This document shows positions 1-5,517 of a DNA stretch of 7,976 nucleotides, in pieces. The notes beneath the pieces are model-generated. The model worked only from the letters and a program-made list of their open reading frames with translations. It had not been told where the DNA came from and ran no database searches. How positions within the stretch are numbered: the first letter of the stretch is position 1; each line of letters begins with the position of its first letter. Source of the stretch: an uncultured Eubacteriales bacterium (GTDB taxonomy: Bacteria > Bacillota > Clostridia > TANB77 > CAG-508); assembly GCA_902760765.1 (NCBI GenBank), contig CACWHO010000026.1, positions 7,323 through 15,298 on the forward strand, written 5' to 3'. The position numbers were made by a program, and so were the translations under genes.

Positions 1-431
1 TATTTTATTCCTTCAAAAAATGCTTGTTTTGTAACATCAACTAATCTCTGATTTTCTTTAGTTGTTTTTCCAATAATATATGTTCTTGCTGCATCTCCAT
101 TATATCCATCTTTTAGCGCTACTGTGTCTACACTTACTATATCTCCTTCTTTTATGATTCTATTTTTTGATGGAATTCCATGTATTACTTCATCATTTAT
201 AGATATGCATATTGTTGCTGGAAATGGAGGGATTCCTCTTATTCCAGAATCATATCCTTTTTCTGCAGGAATTGCTCCTAATTTTCTCATTGTGTTTTCT
301 GCAATTTGGTCAACTTCATATGTTGTCATTCCTGCTTTTATATTTTTTCCTATTTCGTCATAAACTTTAGCAACAACTTTTCCAGCTTCTCTCATTAATT
401 CTATTTCTCTTTTTGATTTTATTGTTACCAA
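1..431 (-). CDS. map: Type I methionine aminopeptidase, 5' part (runs off left edge)
   Basis: This is the N-terminal 143 residues of a methionine aminopeptidase, the metal-dependent cytosolic enzyme that removes the initiator methionine from new proteins. The opening VTIKSKREIELMREAGKVVA is typical of the bacterial type I family. Visible active-site residues are H84 in VIHGIP and the metal ligands D102 (SVDTVALKDG) and D113 (YNGDAART). The remaining ligands (a His and two Glu in the family) lie beyond the window. The start is TTG at 431: an in-frame TAA lies directly upstream, and the next in-frame ATG (codon 13) would remove conserved residues. A weak AAAGG sits 11 nt upstream. Compared with the Bacillus enzyme as I recall it, residues about 60-69 (YDSGIRGIPP) appear to carry some 7 extra residues before the conserved ATICIS strand. 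It follows adk after 34 nt, the usual adk-map pair. Confidence 0.95.
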   Translation of the reverse strand, partial: MVTIKSKREIELMREAGKVVAKVYDEIGKNIKAGMTTYEVDQIAENTMRKLGAIPAEKGYDSGIRGIPPFPATICISINDEVIHGIPSKNRIIKEGDIVSVDTVALKDGYNGDAARTYIIGKTTKENQRLVDVTKQAFFEGIK

Positions 432-465
432 TTATATCTCGACCTTTCTTACAATTTGACATTAT
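432..465 (-). promoter_or_regulatory. adk-map intergenic with weak map ribosome-binding site
   Basis: The 34-nt spacer contains AAAGG at 443-447 on the minus strand, 11 nt before the TTG at 431. This is a weak site compared with the AAGGAGG sites of the ribosomal genes. An in-frame TAA at 432-434 directly precedes the TTG, so no earlier start is possible in this frame. Together with protein conservation, this fixes TTG as the start. Confidence 0.6.
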
Positions 466-1134
466 TTATGAATTATTTTTTATTCTATTTGCTACATCTT
501 TTGCAACATCTTCACCAAGTCTATTTATTCTTACACTTACAGTTTCTTTATCTATCTTGCCTTGTTTTTCATAATATTCTATTAATGGACTTGTTAATTC
601 AAAATAGTTTTTTAATCTTTCTTTTACTATTTCTTCTGTGTCATCTTTTCTTTTTATTAATTTGCTTCCACATTTATCGCAAATTCCTTCAACCTTTGGT
701 GGATGTAATACTAAATTGTAAACTGCTTTACAATCTTGATTTGAGCATACTCTTCTTTGTACAATTCTCTCTATAATTTCATCATCTGGTGTCATTAATT
801 CTATAACTAAATCAACTTGTTTTCCCTTTTCTTGTAACATTTTATCAAGTGCTTCCGCTTGTTTTACTGTTCTTGGGAATCCATCTAATATTGCTCCATC
901 TGCAACATCTGGTTCTTCTAATCTTTCTTTTATTACATCTATTGTAACGTCATCTGGTACAAGATTTCCTTCATTAATATATTGTTGTGCAATTATTCCA
1001 AGTTTTGTTTTTTCTTTAATATTTTTTCTAAAAATATCTCCTGTTGAAATATGTTTAATTCCAAGTTTTCCTTCTAATACATCTGCAACTGTACCCTTTC
1101 CTGTTCCAGGTGCACCTAACATAATAATAATCAT
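466..1134 (-). CDS. adk: Adenylate kinase, zinc-LID form
   Basis: Adenylate kinase (222 aa) interconverts ATP + AMP and 2 ADP in the cytosol. The P-loop GAPGTGKGT is at residues 7-15, the AMP-site segment HISTGDIFR at 28-36, the DGFPRT motif at 84-89, and the LID begins at about residue 124. The LID has four cysteines, C130, C135, C152 and C155, and so should bind structural zinc, as in Gram-positive 'long' adenylate kinases. The first pair is spaced CX4C (C-SNQD-C) rather than the usual CX2C. ATG at 1134 is preceded by AAGGAGAG at about 1143-1150. The gene lies downstream of secY, but the intervening 372-bp structured spacer makes it unclear whether it is transcribed with the ribosomal genes or from its own promoter; I found no convincing promoter. 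Confidence 0.97.
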   Translation of the reverse strand: MIIIMLGAPGTGKGTVADVLEGKLGIKHISTGDIFRKNIKEKTKLGIIAQQYINEGNLVPDDVTIDVIKERLEEPDVADGAILDGFPRTVKQAEALDKMLQEKGKQVDLVIELMTPDDEIIERIVQRRVCSNQDCKAVYNLVLHPPKVEGICDKCGSKLIKRKDDTEEIVKERLKNYFELTSPLIEYYEKQGKIDKETVSVRINRLGEDVAKDVANRIKNNS

Positions 1135-1220
1135 TCTTCATCTCTCCTTAAATTAAACTAAAATTTTGTTTGAACAATATATTAATTTTTATATTGCAAA
1201 ATAATAGCTTTTATAATGTT

Positions 1221-1278
1221 TATTTATTATTTATTATTTATTATTTATTATTTATATATTTATTATTTATATATTTAT
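1221..1278. repeat. Heptamer tandem array (TATTTAT)n
   Basis: Five exact head-to-tail copies of TATTTAT (1221-1255) are followed by ATATTTAT, TATTTAT and ATATTTAT, making eight units over 58 bp. The right end runs into the left arm of the 26-bp inverted repeat and the left end overlaps the outer inverted-repeat arm. Arrays of this kind can change copy number by replication slippage. In the adk-sense transcript it would read AUAAAUA repeated, which is unstructured. Confidence 0.9.
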
Positions 1279-1380
1279 CCAAAATATAATATTTTAATTT
1301 TTGTTCAAATGATATCTAGGGTCATACCTACCGCTACGCTACGCCTTGAACTTTAAAAATTAAAATATTATATTTTGGAT
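1277..1380. repeat. Perfect 26-bp inverted repeat forming a long hairpin
   Basis: The left arm 1277-1302 (ATCCAAAATATAATATTTTA plus ATTTTT) is the exact reverse complement of 1355-1380. After a 3-nt bulge (1352-1354) the stem continues with 6 bp: GTTCAA at 1303-1308 against TTGAAC at 1346-1351. The 37-nt loop (1309-1345) is much richer in GC than its surroundings. It contains a small TAGG/CCTA stem (1317-1320 with 1327-1330) and a CGCTA pentamer repeat (1332-1344). No run of T follows the hairpin on the minus strand, so it is not a canonical Rho-independent terminator. It could be an RNA-processing or stability element, or part of a dispersed non-autonomous repeat. Confidence 0.85.
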
Positions 1381-1454
1381 TATATATATAACAATTAACA
1401 ATATTTAATTTTAAAAGATATCATTTGTAAATAAACATTATAAAAACCATTATA

Positions 1455-1483
1455 GGGTGATATGTAAAAAATGCATATCTCCC
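1455..1483 (-). terminator. Possible weak terminator/attenuator hairpin after secY
   Basis: Starting 24 nt after the secY stop, GGGAGATATG (minus strand, 1483-1474) can pair with CATATCACCC (1464-1455). The result is a 10-position stem with one T-T mismatch and a 9-nt loop. The U-run is poor: UUUUU at 1446-1442 begins 8 nt past the stem. It may reduce expression between the ribosomal/secY genes and adk rather than fully terminate. Confidence 0.35.
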
Positions 1484-1506
1484 CACAATGCAATATATTA
1501 GTTTTT

Positions 1507-2826
1507 TTATTCTAAGAATCCTTTGTAATGTCTCATTACAAGTAAAGATTCTAATTGTTGTACTGTTTCTAGTGCTACACCAACAATAATTAAAATTGAT
1601 GTTCCACCAAAAGCAATATTTAATCCTGTGAATCTTAGTAGCATTGGTATAATTGCAACAATTGCTAAGAAAAATCCACCAAACCATGTTAGTTTTGAGA
1701 TTATTGATGTTAAATAGTCTGTTGTTGGCTTTCCAGCTCTTATTCCTGGTATAAAGCCACCATTCTTTTTTATGTTGTTTGATACTTCAGCTGGGTTAAA
1801 TGTTGCAAAAGTATAGAAAAATGTAAATGCCATAATTAATACAAGATAAATTAGTGCATTACCAATAGCATATCCATAACCTACACTTGATGATGAAGTA
1901 GCTACTGAAAATTTGTATACTCCTTGCCAGAATCCATTTAATGTTGAAATATCTTTTACAAATATTTGTATTATCATTGCAGGGAATGTTAAAAATGATG
2001 ATGCAAAAATAATTGGCATAACTCCAGCCATTGCTGGTTTTAATGGAATATGAGTATTTTGTGCTCCAACCATTTTTCTTCCTACAACTTTTTTAGAATA
2101 TTGTACAGGTACTCTTCTTTCTGCACTTTGAATAAATACAACTGCAGCAACTAAAACTATTGCTCCAACAAGAATTCCAAGTGCCATTAAGAATCCAGAT
2201 GTACTAAATCCTGAACTTGTAAATATTAAGCCCCATAATGTTTGTAAGAAACTTGGTAATCCTGAAATAATACCTATAAAGATAATTATTGAAATTCCGT
2301 TTCCAATACCTTTATCTGTAATTTCATCTCCAAGCCACATTAGTATTGATGTTCCTGCTACTAATGCAGTTACAATTAATGCAGCTGTTTTGAATGTTGT
2401 ATCAACAAATATTCCTGTTGATTTATATGATAAGAATAATCCTATTGCTTCAACAAATGCTAATACTAATGAAAGGATTTTTGTATATCTACTAACTTTC
2501 TTTCTTCCTTCTTCTCCACCATCTTTTGTTAATTTTTCTAGAGATGGTATTATCATTGCTAATAATTGTATAACAATTGAAGAAGTAATGTATGGGTTTA
2601 TTGACATTGCAAATAGTGAAAATCTTGAAAATGCTCCACCAGAGAACATATCCAATAGTCCAGCTATTCCAGTATTTGAACCCATTGCTTCACTAAGTTT
2701 TATACTATCTACTCCTGGTAAAGTAATATAACAACCTAGTCTAAAAACAACTATTAATAAAAGTGTATATAATATTCTTTTTCTTACATCAGGTGTCTTA
2801 AATGCATTTTTTAAAGTTTTAAACAA
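1507..2826 (-). CDS. secY: Preprotein translocase subunit SecY
   Basis: SecY (439 aa) forms the protein-conducting channel of the Sec translocon in the cytoplasmic membrane, with SecE and SecG, and receives preproteins from SecA or ribosomes. Ten hydrophobic segments can be followed, the first at about residues 17-37. Family signatures are present: GDEITDKGIGNG (166-177) before TM5, AERRVPVQY (235-243) in the large cytoplasmic loop, HIPLK (259-263), and the C-terminal tail MRHYKGFL (431-438). The length is normal. The start is TTG at 2826, directly after the in-frame rplO TAA, so no upstream start is possible. A GAGGTGA site inside the end of rplO lies 5 nt before it. MFKTLKNAFKTPDVRKRI matches the usual SecY opening. 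Coupling to rplO translation is very likely. Confidence 0.98.
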   Translation of the reverse strand: MFKTLKNAFKTPDVRKRILYTLLLIVVFRLGCYITLPGVDSIKLSEAMGSNTGIAGLLDMFSGGAFSRFSLFAMSINPYITSSIVIQLLAMIIPSLEKLTKDGGEEGRKKVSRYTKILSLVLAFVEAIGLFLSYKSTGIFVDTTFKTAALIVTALVAGTSILMWLGDEITDKGIGNGISIIIFIGIISGLPSFLQTLWGLIFTSSGFSTSGFLMALGILVGAIVLVAAVVFIQSAERRVPVQYSKKVVGRKMVGAQNTHIPLKPAMAGVMPIIFASSFLTFPAMIIQIFVKDISTLNGFWQGVYKFSVATSSSSVGYGYAIGNALIYLVLIMAFTFFYTFATFNPAEVSNNIKKNGGFIPGIRAGKPTTDYLTSIISKLTWFGGFFLAIVAIIPMLLRFTGLNIAFGGTSILIIVGVALETVQQLESLLVMRHYKGFLE

Positions 2827-2838
2827 TTAAATCACCTC
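2824..2838 (-). promoter_or_regulatory. secY TTG start and Shine-Dalgarno inside rplO
   Basis: GAGGTGA (minus strand, 2838-2832) encodes part of the last rplO codons and lies 5 nt before TTG 2826-2824. The rplO stop TAA (2829-2827) abuts the TTG in the same frame. This supports reinitiation-type coupling and fixes the TTG. Confidence 0.8.
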
Positions 2839-3261
2839 AGCCTTTCCACCTAAAGCTTCAATTTTCTCTTTTGCCTTTGCAGTGAATCTAACAGCTTTAA
2901 CGTTTAATTTTTTATCTAAATTACCAGTTGCTAAAACAACAATACCATCATTTGCTTTACTTATAATTCCTTCAGAAATTAATGTTTCTGCAGTTACATC
3001 TGTAGCTTTAGATTTGTTTAACATTGTTAAAGTTACTTCTGTATAGTTTTTAGCATTAATATTTGTAAATCCTCTTTTTGGTAATCTTCTATATAATGGT
3101 GTTTGACCACCTTCAAATCCACGTCTTACTCCGCCACCAGTTCTAGCTTTTTGTCCTTTTTGTCCTCTTCCAGAAGTTTTTCCTAGTCCTGAACCAATTC
3201 CACGACCAACTCTTCTTCTTGAAACTTTTTCTACAGCTGGTTTTAATTCTCCTAGTTTCAT
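2827..3261 (-). CDS. rplO: 50S ribosomal protein L15
   Basis: L15 (144 aa) is an early-to-intermediate assembly protein of the large subunit. The glycine- and arginine-rich N-terminal extension, which threads into 23S rRNA, is clear: RRRVGRGIGSGLGKTSGRGQ at about 15-34, then KGQKARTGGGVRRGFEGGQ to residue 53. The globular C-terminal part ends in EALGGKAEVI. Length is typical. ATG 3261 has GAGGAGGTG 10 nt upstream. The spacer to rpsE is only 35 nt and lacks the rpmD gene usually found there. The stop TAA is followed at once by the secY TTG in the same frame. Confidence 0.98.
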   Translation of the reverse strand: MKLGELKPAVEKVSRRRVGRGIGSGLGKTSGRGQKGQKARTGGGVRRGFEGGQTPLYRRLPKRGFTNINAKNYTEVTLTMLNKSKATDVTAETLISEGIISKANDGIVVLATGNLDKKLNVKAVRFTAKAKEKIEALGGKAEVI

Positions 3262-3296
3262 TTATGCTTGCACCTCCTCTTTATTATTTTTTTAAA

Positions 3297-3782
3297 TTAT
3301 AATATATCTTCTACTTTTTTACCTCTTTTTTTAGCTACTTGTTCAACTGTTTGCATTGCCTTTAATCCTTCTATTGTAGCATAAACAACGTTTCTTGGGT
3401 TGTTTGTTCCGATAACTTTTGTTCTAATATTTTTATATCCTGCAAGCTCTAATACTGGTCTAACACTACCACCTGCTATAACTCCAGTACCTACTGCTGC
3501 TGGTTTTAAAAGAACATTTGCACTACCGAATTTTCCAACATATTCATGTGGTACTGTTGTGTTAACAATTGGAACTTCTACTAAATTCTTTTTAGCTTCT
3601 TGAATAGCCTTTTTTATTGCATCTGGAACTTCTGCAGCTTTTCCATTACCTACACCAATATGTCCATTTTCATCACCTACTACAACTACAGCACTAAATC
3701 TAAAAGTTCTACCACCTTTAACAACTTTAGCAACTCTATTTATGGCAACTACTTTTTCTTTTAATTCGTTATTTTCTTCCAT
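3297..3782 (-). CDS. rpsE: 30S ribosomal protein S5
   Basis: S5 (161 aa) is a small-subunit protein near the decoding region and mRNA entry, involved in accuracy. The N-terminal RNA-binding domain includes NRVAKVVKGGRTFRFSA (15-31), whose KGGR loop is where spectinomycin-resistance changes occur in other bacteria. GIGNGKAAEVPDAI-like sequence (HIGVGNGKAAEVPDAI, 41-56) and the C-terminal KPAAVGTGVIAGGSVRPVLE (93-112) are also typical. ATG 3782 is preceded by GGGAGG. The 81-nt gap to rplR is the longest inside the ribosomal block and carries a 7-bp inverted repeat. In most bacteria rpmD follows; here rplO follows directly. Confidence 0.98.
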   Translation of the reverse strand: MEENNELKEKVVAINRVAKVVKGGRTFRFSAVVVVGDENGHIGVGNGKAAEVPDAIKKAIQEAKKNLVEVPIVNTTVPHEYVGKFGSANVLLKPAAVGTGVIAGGSVRPVLELAGYKNIRTKVIGTNNPRNVVYATIEGLKAMQTVEQVAKKRGKKVEDIL

Positions 3783-3804
3783 AGGTTTTATTTTTCCTCC
3801 CTTC

Positions 3805-3852
3805 GCTTTGCCTACACAAAATTTAAAATTCTTATTTTATTTTTTGCAAAGC
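3805..3852. repeat. 7-bp inverted repeat in the rplR-rpsE spacer
   Basis: GCTTTGC at 3805-3811 and GCAAAGC at 3846-3852 are perfect reverse complements around a 34-nt AT-rich loop. The left arm lies just upstream of the rpsE Shine-Dalgarno on the minus strand, so pairing could affect access to it. A long loop with a short stem is marginal, and this may be chance. Confidence 0.4.
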
Positions 3853-3863
3853 TTTTTATTATT

Positions 3864-4223
3864 TTAAAATTCTAATCCGCCTTCTCTTGCAGCTTCTGCT
3901 AATTCTTTTACTACGCCATGATAAATGTATCCACCACGGTCAAAAACAATAGTTTTAATGTTTTTGTCTAATGCCTTTTTTGCAATTGATGCACCAATTT
4001 CTTTAGCAGCTTCTTTATTTGCATGTTTTGTTTTTATATCTTTGTCTAGTGTTGAAGAACTAACTAATGTTACACCTTTTGTGTCATCAATTATTTGAGC
4101 ATATAAATTACTATTGCTTCTATAAACACATAATCTTGGTCTTTCACTTGTTCCAGATATTTTTGTTCTAACTCTTAAATGTCTTCTTGTTCTTTCAAGT
4201 TTTCTATCTGTCTTATTAACCAT
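3864..4223 (-). CDS. rplR: 50S ribosomal protein L18
   Basis: L18 (119 aa) binds 5S rRNA and, with L5, helps dock it in the central protuberance. Typical features are the basic N-terminus (RKLERTRRHLRVRTKISGT, 7-25), the strand RPRLCVYRSNSNLYAQIID (28-46), and the C-terminal block VFDRGGYIYHG (93-103) ending REGGLEF. Length matches the family (about 120). ATG 4223 has AGGAGA upstream. It follows rplF after 24 nt. Confidence 0.98.
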   Translation of the reverse strand: MVNKTDRKLERTRRHLRVRTKISGTSERPRLCVYRSNSNLYAQIIDDTKGVTLVSSSTLDKDIKTKHANKEAAKEIGASIAKKALDKNIKTIVFDRGGYIYHGVVKELAEAAREGGLEF

Positions 4224-4247
4224 TTTTATTTCTCCTTTCTATAAGGT

Positions 4248-4784
4248 CTATTTACCTGTTTTACCCTCTTTACGTCTAATAACTTCATCAGCATATTTAA
4301 TACCTTTACCGCCATATACTTCTGGTGGTCTCTTAGATCTAACAACTGCTGCTGTTTGACCTACTAATTCTTTATCAATTCCTCTAACAATTATTGTATT
4401 TGGATTTGGTACATCAAAACTGATTCCTTCTGGTGCATCAAATAATACTTGGTGTGAAAATCCCAAGCTCATGTTTAAACCATTACCTTGTTTTGCAGCT
4501 TTATATCCAACACCATTTATTTGTAATTCTTTAGTGAATTCTTTTGTTACACCTTCAATCATATTTTCTATTAAAGTTCTTGTTAATCCATGTAAACTTC
4601 TGTTAAATGGTTCATCATCTTTTCTTACAACTTTAAGTGTATTTCCGTCTAATTCTAAAGAAATATTTTTATGTACTGTTCTTTCCAATGTTCCTTTTGG
4701 TCCTTTTACAGTAACTTTTTGTCCATCAACTGTAACTGTTACACCTTCTGGAATTGTGATTACTTTATTTCCTATTCTTGACAT
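4248..4784 (-). CDS. rplF: 50S ribosomal protein L6
   Basis: L6 (178 aa) sits near the GTPase-associated centre and sarcin-ricin loop of the large subunit. It has two tandem L6 folds: the first begins MSRIGNKVITIPEGV (1-15), and the second includes the 23S-binding C-terminal region with RPPEVYGGKGIKYADEVIRR (152-171), a signature of bacterial L6. Length is normal. ATG 4784 follows GGAGGG. No oddities. Confidence 0.98.
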   Translation of the reverse strand: MSRIGNKVITIPEGVTVTVDGQKVTVKGPKGTLERTVHKNISLELDGNTLKVVRKDDEPFNRSLHGLTRTLIENMIEGVTKEFTKELQINGVGYKAAKQGNGLNMSLGFSHQVLFDAPEGISFDVPNPNTIIVRGIDKELVGQTAAVVRSKRPPEVYGGKGIKYADEVIRRKEGKTGK

Positions 4785-4841
4785 TTCAAGTTTTCCCTCC
4801 TTTTTATTGTAATTTAATTAAGTCTTAACTCTAATTTATTA

Positions 4842-5240
4842 TTACCAAATATAAGCTAAAATTTCTCCACCAACACCTAATTGTCTAGCTTCTTTATCTG
4901 TTTTTAAGCCCTGTGGTGTTGAAACAATAGCAATTCCTAAGCCATTTAATACTTTTGGTAAATCTTCGCAAGAACTATAAACTCTAAGTCCTGGTTTACT
5001 AATTCTTTTTAATCCATCAATTACTCTTTTTCCGTTTTCATCATATTTTAGAGTAATTCTTATTACACCTTGATTATCATCTTTAATCTCTTCAAAAGCC
5101 TTGATATATCCTTCTCTGAATAATATTTCAGCTATTCCTAATTTCATTTTTGATGCAGGTATATCTACTGTACTATGTTTTGATGTATTTGCATTTCTGA
5201 TTCTTGTTAACATATCTGCAATTGGATCTGTAATATTCAA
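4842..5240 (-). CDS. rpsH: 30S ribosomal protein S8
   Basis: S8 (132 aa) binds the central domain of 16S rRNA and is needed for its folding; in E. coli it also represses the spc operon by binding the rplX-rplE region. N-terminal TDPIADMLTRIRNAN (4-18) and the C-terminal part STPQGLKTDKEARQLGVGGEILAYIW are diagnostic. The start is TTG at 5240. The AAGGAGGA at 5248-5255 is 7 nt upstream, and no ATG would preserve the conserved N-terminus. Whether the E. coli style of feedback exists here cannot be judged from the sequence. Confidence 0.98.
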   Translation of the reverse strand: MNITDPIADMLTRIRNANTSKHSTVDIPASKMKLGIAEILFREGYIKAFEEIKDDNQGVIRITLKYDENGKRVIDGLKRISKPGLRVYSSCEDLPKVLNGLGIAIVSTPQGLKTDKEARQLGVGGEILAYIW

Positions 5241-5255
5241 CTTGATATCCTCCTT
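5238..5255 (-). promoter_or_regulatory. rpsH Shine-Dalgarno and TTG start
   Basis: AAGGAGGA (minus strand, 5255-5248) is followed after 7 nt by TTG (5240-5238), then AAT ATT ACA GAT CCA. This strong, correctly spaced site plus the conserved TDPIADML decides the non-ATG start. Confidence 0.85.
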
Positions 5256-5278
5256 TTCTAATTTCTAATCTTTTTATT

Positions 5279-5464
5279 TTACCAACTAGCTTTTTTAACT
5301 CCTGGGATTTCTCCCTTATGAGCTAATTCTCTAAAACAAACACGGCAAATTCCATATTTTCTGATATATGCATGTGGTCTTCCACAAATTTTACATCTAT
5401 TATATTCACGAGTACTAAATTTTTGTGGTCTAGCTTGTTTTATTTTTAATGATTTTTTAGCCAT
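5279..5464 (-). CDS. rpsN: 30S ribosomal protein S14, zinc-binding (type Z)
   Basis: S14 (61 aa) is a late-assembling protein of the 30S head. This is the short zinc-dependent C+ form, with cysteines C24, C27, C40 and C43 (CX2C-X12-CX2C: CKIC and CRVC), not the roughly 100-residue zinc-free form. FSTREYNRC and the C-terminal GEIPGVKKASW are standard. ATG 5464 has AAAGGAG upstream. It sits in its usual place between rplE and rpsH. A zinc-free paralogue elsewhere, as in some Firmicutes, cannot be tested here. Confidence 0.98.
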   Translation of the reverse strand: MAKKSLKIKQARPQKFSTREYNRCKICGRPHAYIRKYGICRVCFRELAHKGEIPGVKKASW

Positions 5465-5517
5465 TATTTATTACTCCTTTCTCCTATTTCACTTGCTTTT
5501 GTAAAATAAGACACTAC

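Larger units (their letters stand above)
1209..1445. repeat. 29-nt inverted repeat with a split left arm
   Basis: The right arm at 1417-1445 is 29 nt long: GATATCATTTG followed by TAAATAAACATTATAAAA. Its reverse complement is present on the left in two pieces: 18 nt at 1209-1226 (TTTTATAATGTTTATTTA) and 11 nt at 1306-1316 (CAAATGATATC), all perfect matches. The pieces are separated by 79 nt (1227-1305) that hold the heptamer array and the left arm of the inner hairpin. One reading is an ancestral element with 29-bp inverted ends whose left arm was interrupted. Another is an RNA able to choose between two folds. No target-site duplication is evident just outside the ends, and I do not recognise the element. 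Confidence 0.7.
1135..1506. other. Gene-free secY-adk spacer with nested repeats
   Basis: This 372-bp stretch has no credible gene. Reading along the minus strand from the secY stop it holds: a short hairpin (1455-1483); the intact right arm of a 29-nt inverted repeat (1417-1445); an AT-rich segment; a perfect 26-bp inverted repeat with a GC-rich loop (1277-1380); an eight-copy heptamer array (1221-1278); the outer part of the split left arm (1209-1226); and the adk ribosome-binding site. TATAAT-like hexamers abound because of the composition, but none has a good -35 partner at 16-18 nt. Confidence 0.85.

Noticed and set aside
124..363. Plus-strand open frame opposite map
   Set aside because: Lies wholly within the map coding region on the other strand, has no Shine-Dalgarno, and gives a low-complexity hydrophobic product; map is conserved over the same bases.
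456..776. Plus-strand open frame opposite adk
   Set aside because: Leu/Phe-rich antisense of a conserved enzyme gene with no ribosome-binding site; a shadow frame.
1221..1278. Heptamer array considered as a CRISPR array
   Set aside because: Units are 7-8 bp with no spacers and no cas genes; it is a simple tandem repeat.
1449..1454. TATAAT hexamer considered as the adk promoter -10 box
   Set aside because: The best -35 candidate at 17 nt is TATGCA, a poor match, and TATAAT-like hexamers are frequent in this AT-rich spacer by chance.
1421..1687. Minus-strand frame overlapping the end of secY
   Set aside because: Out of frame with secY, rich in Cys/Asn/Trp from AT-rich codons, no start signal; not a gene.
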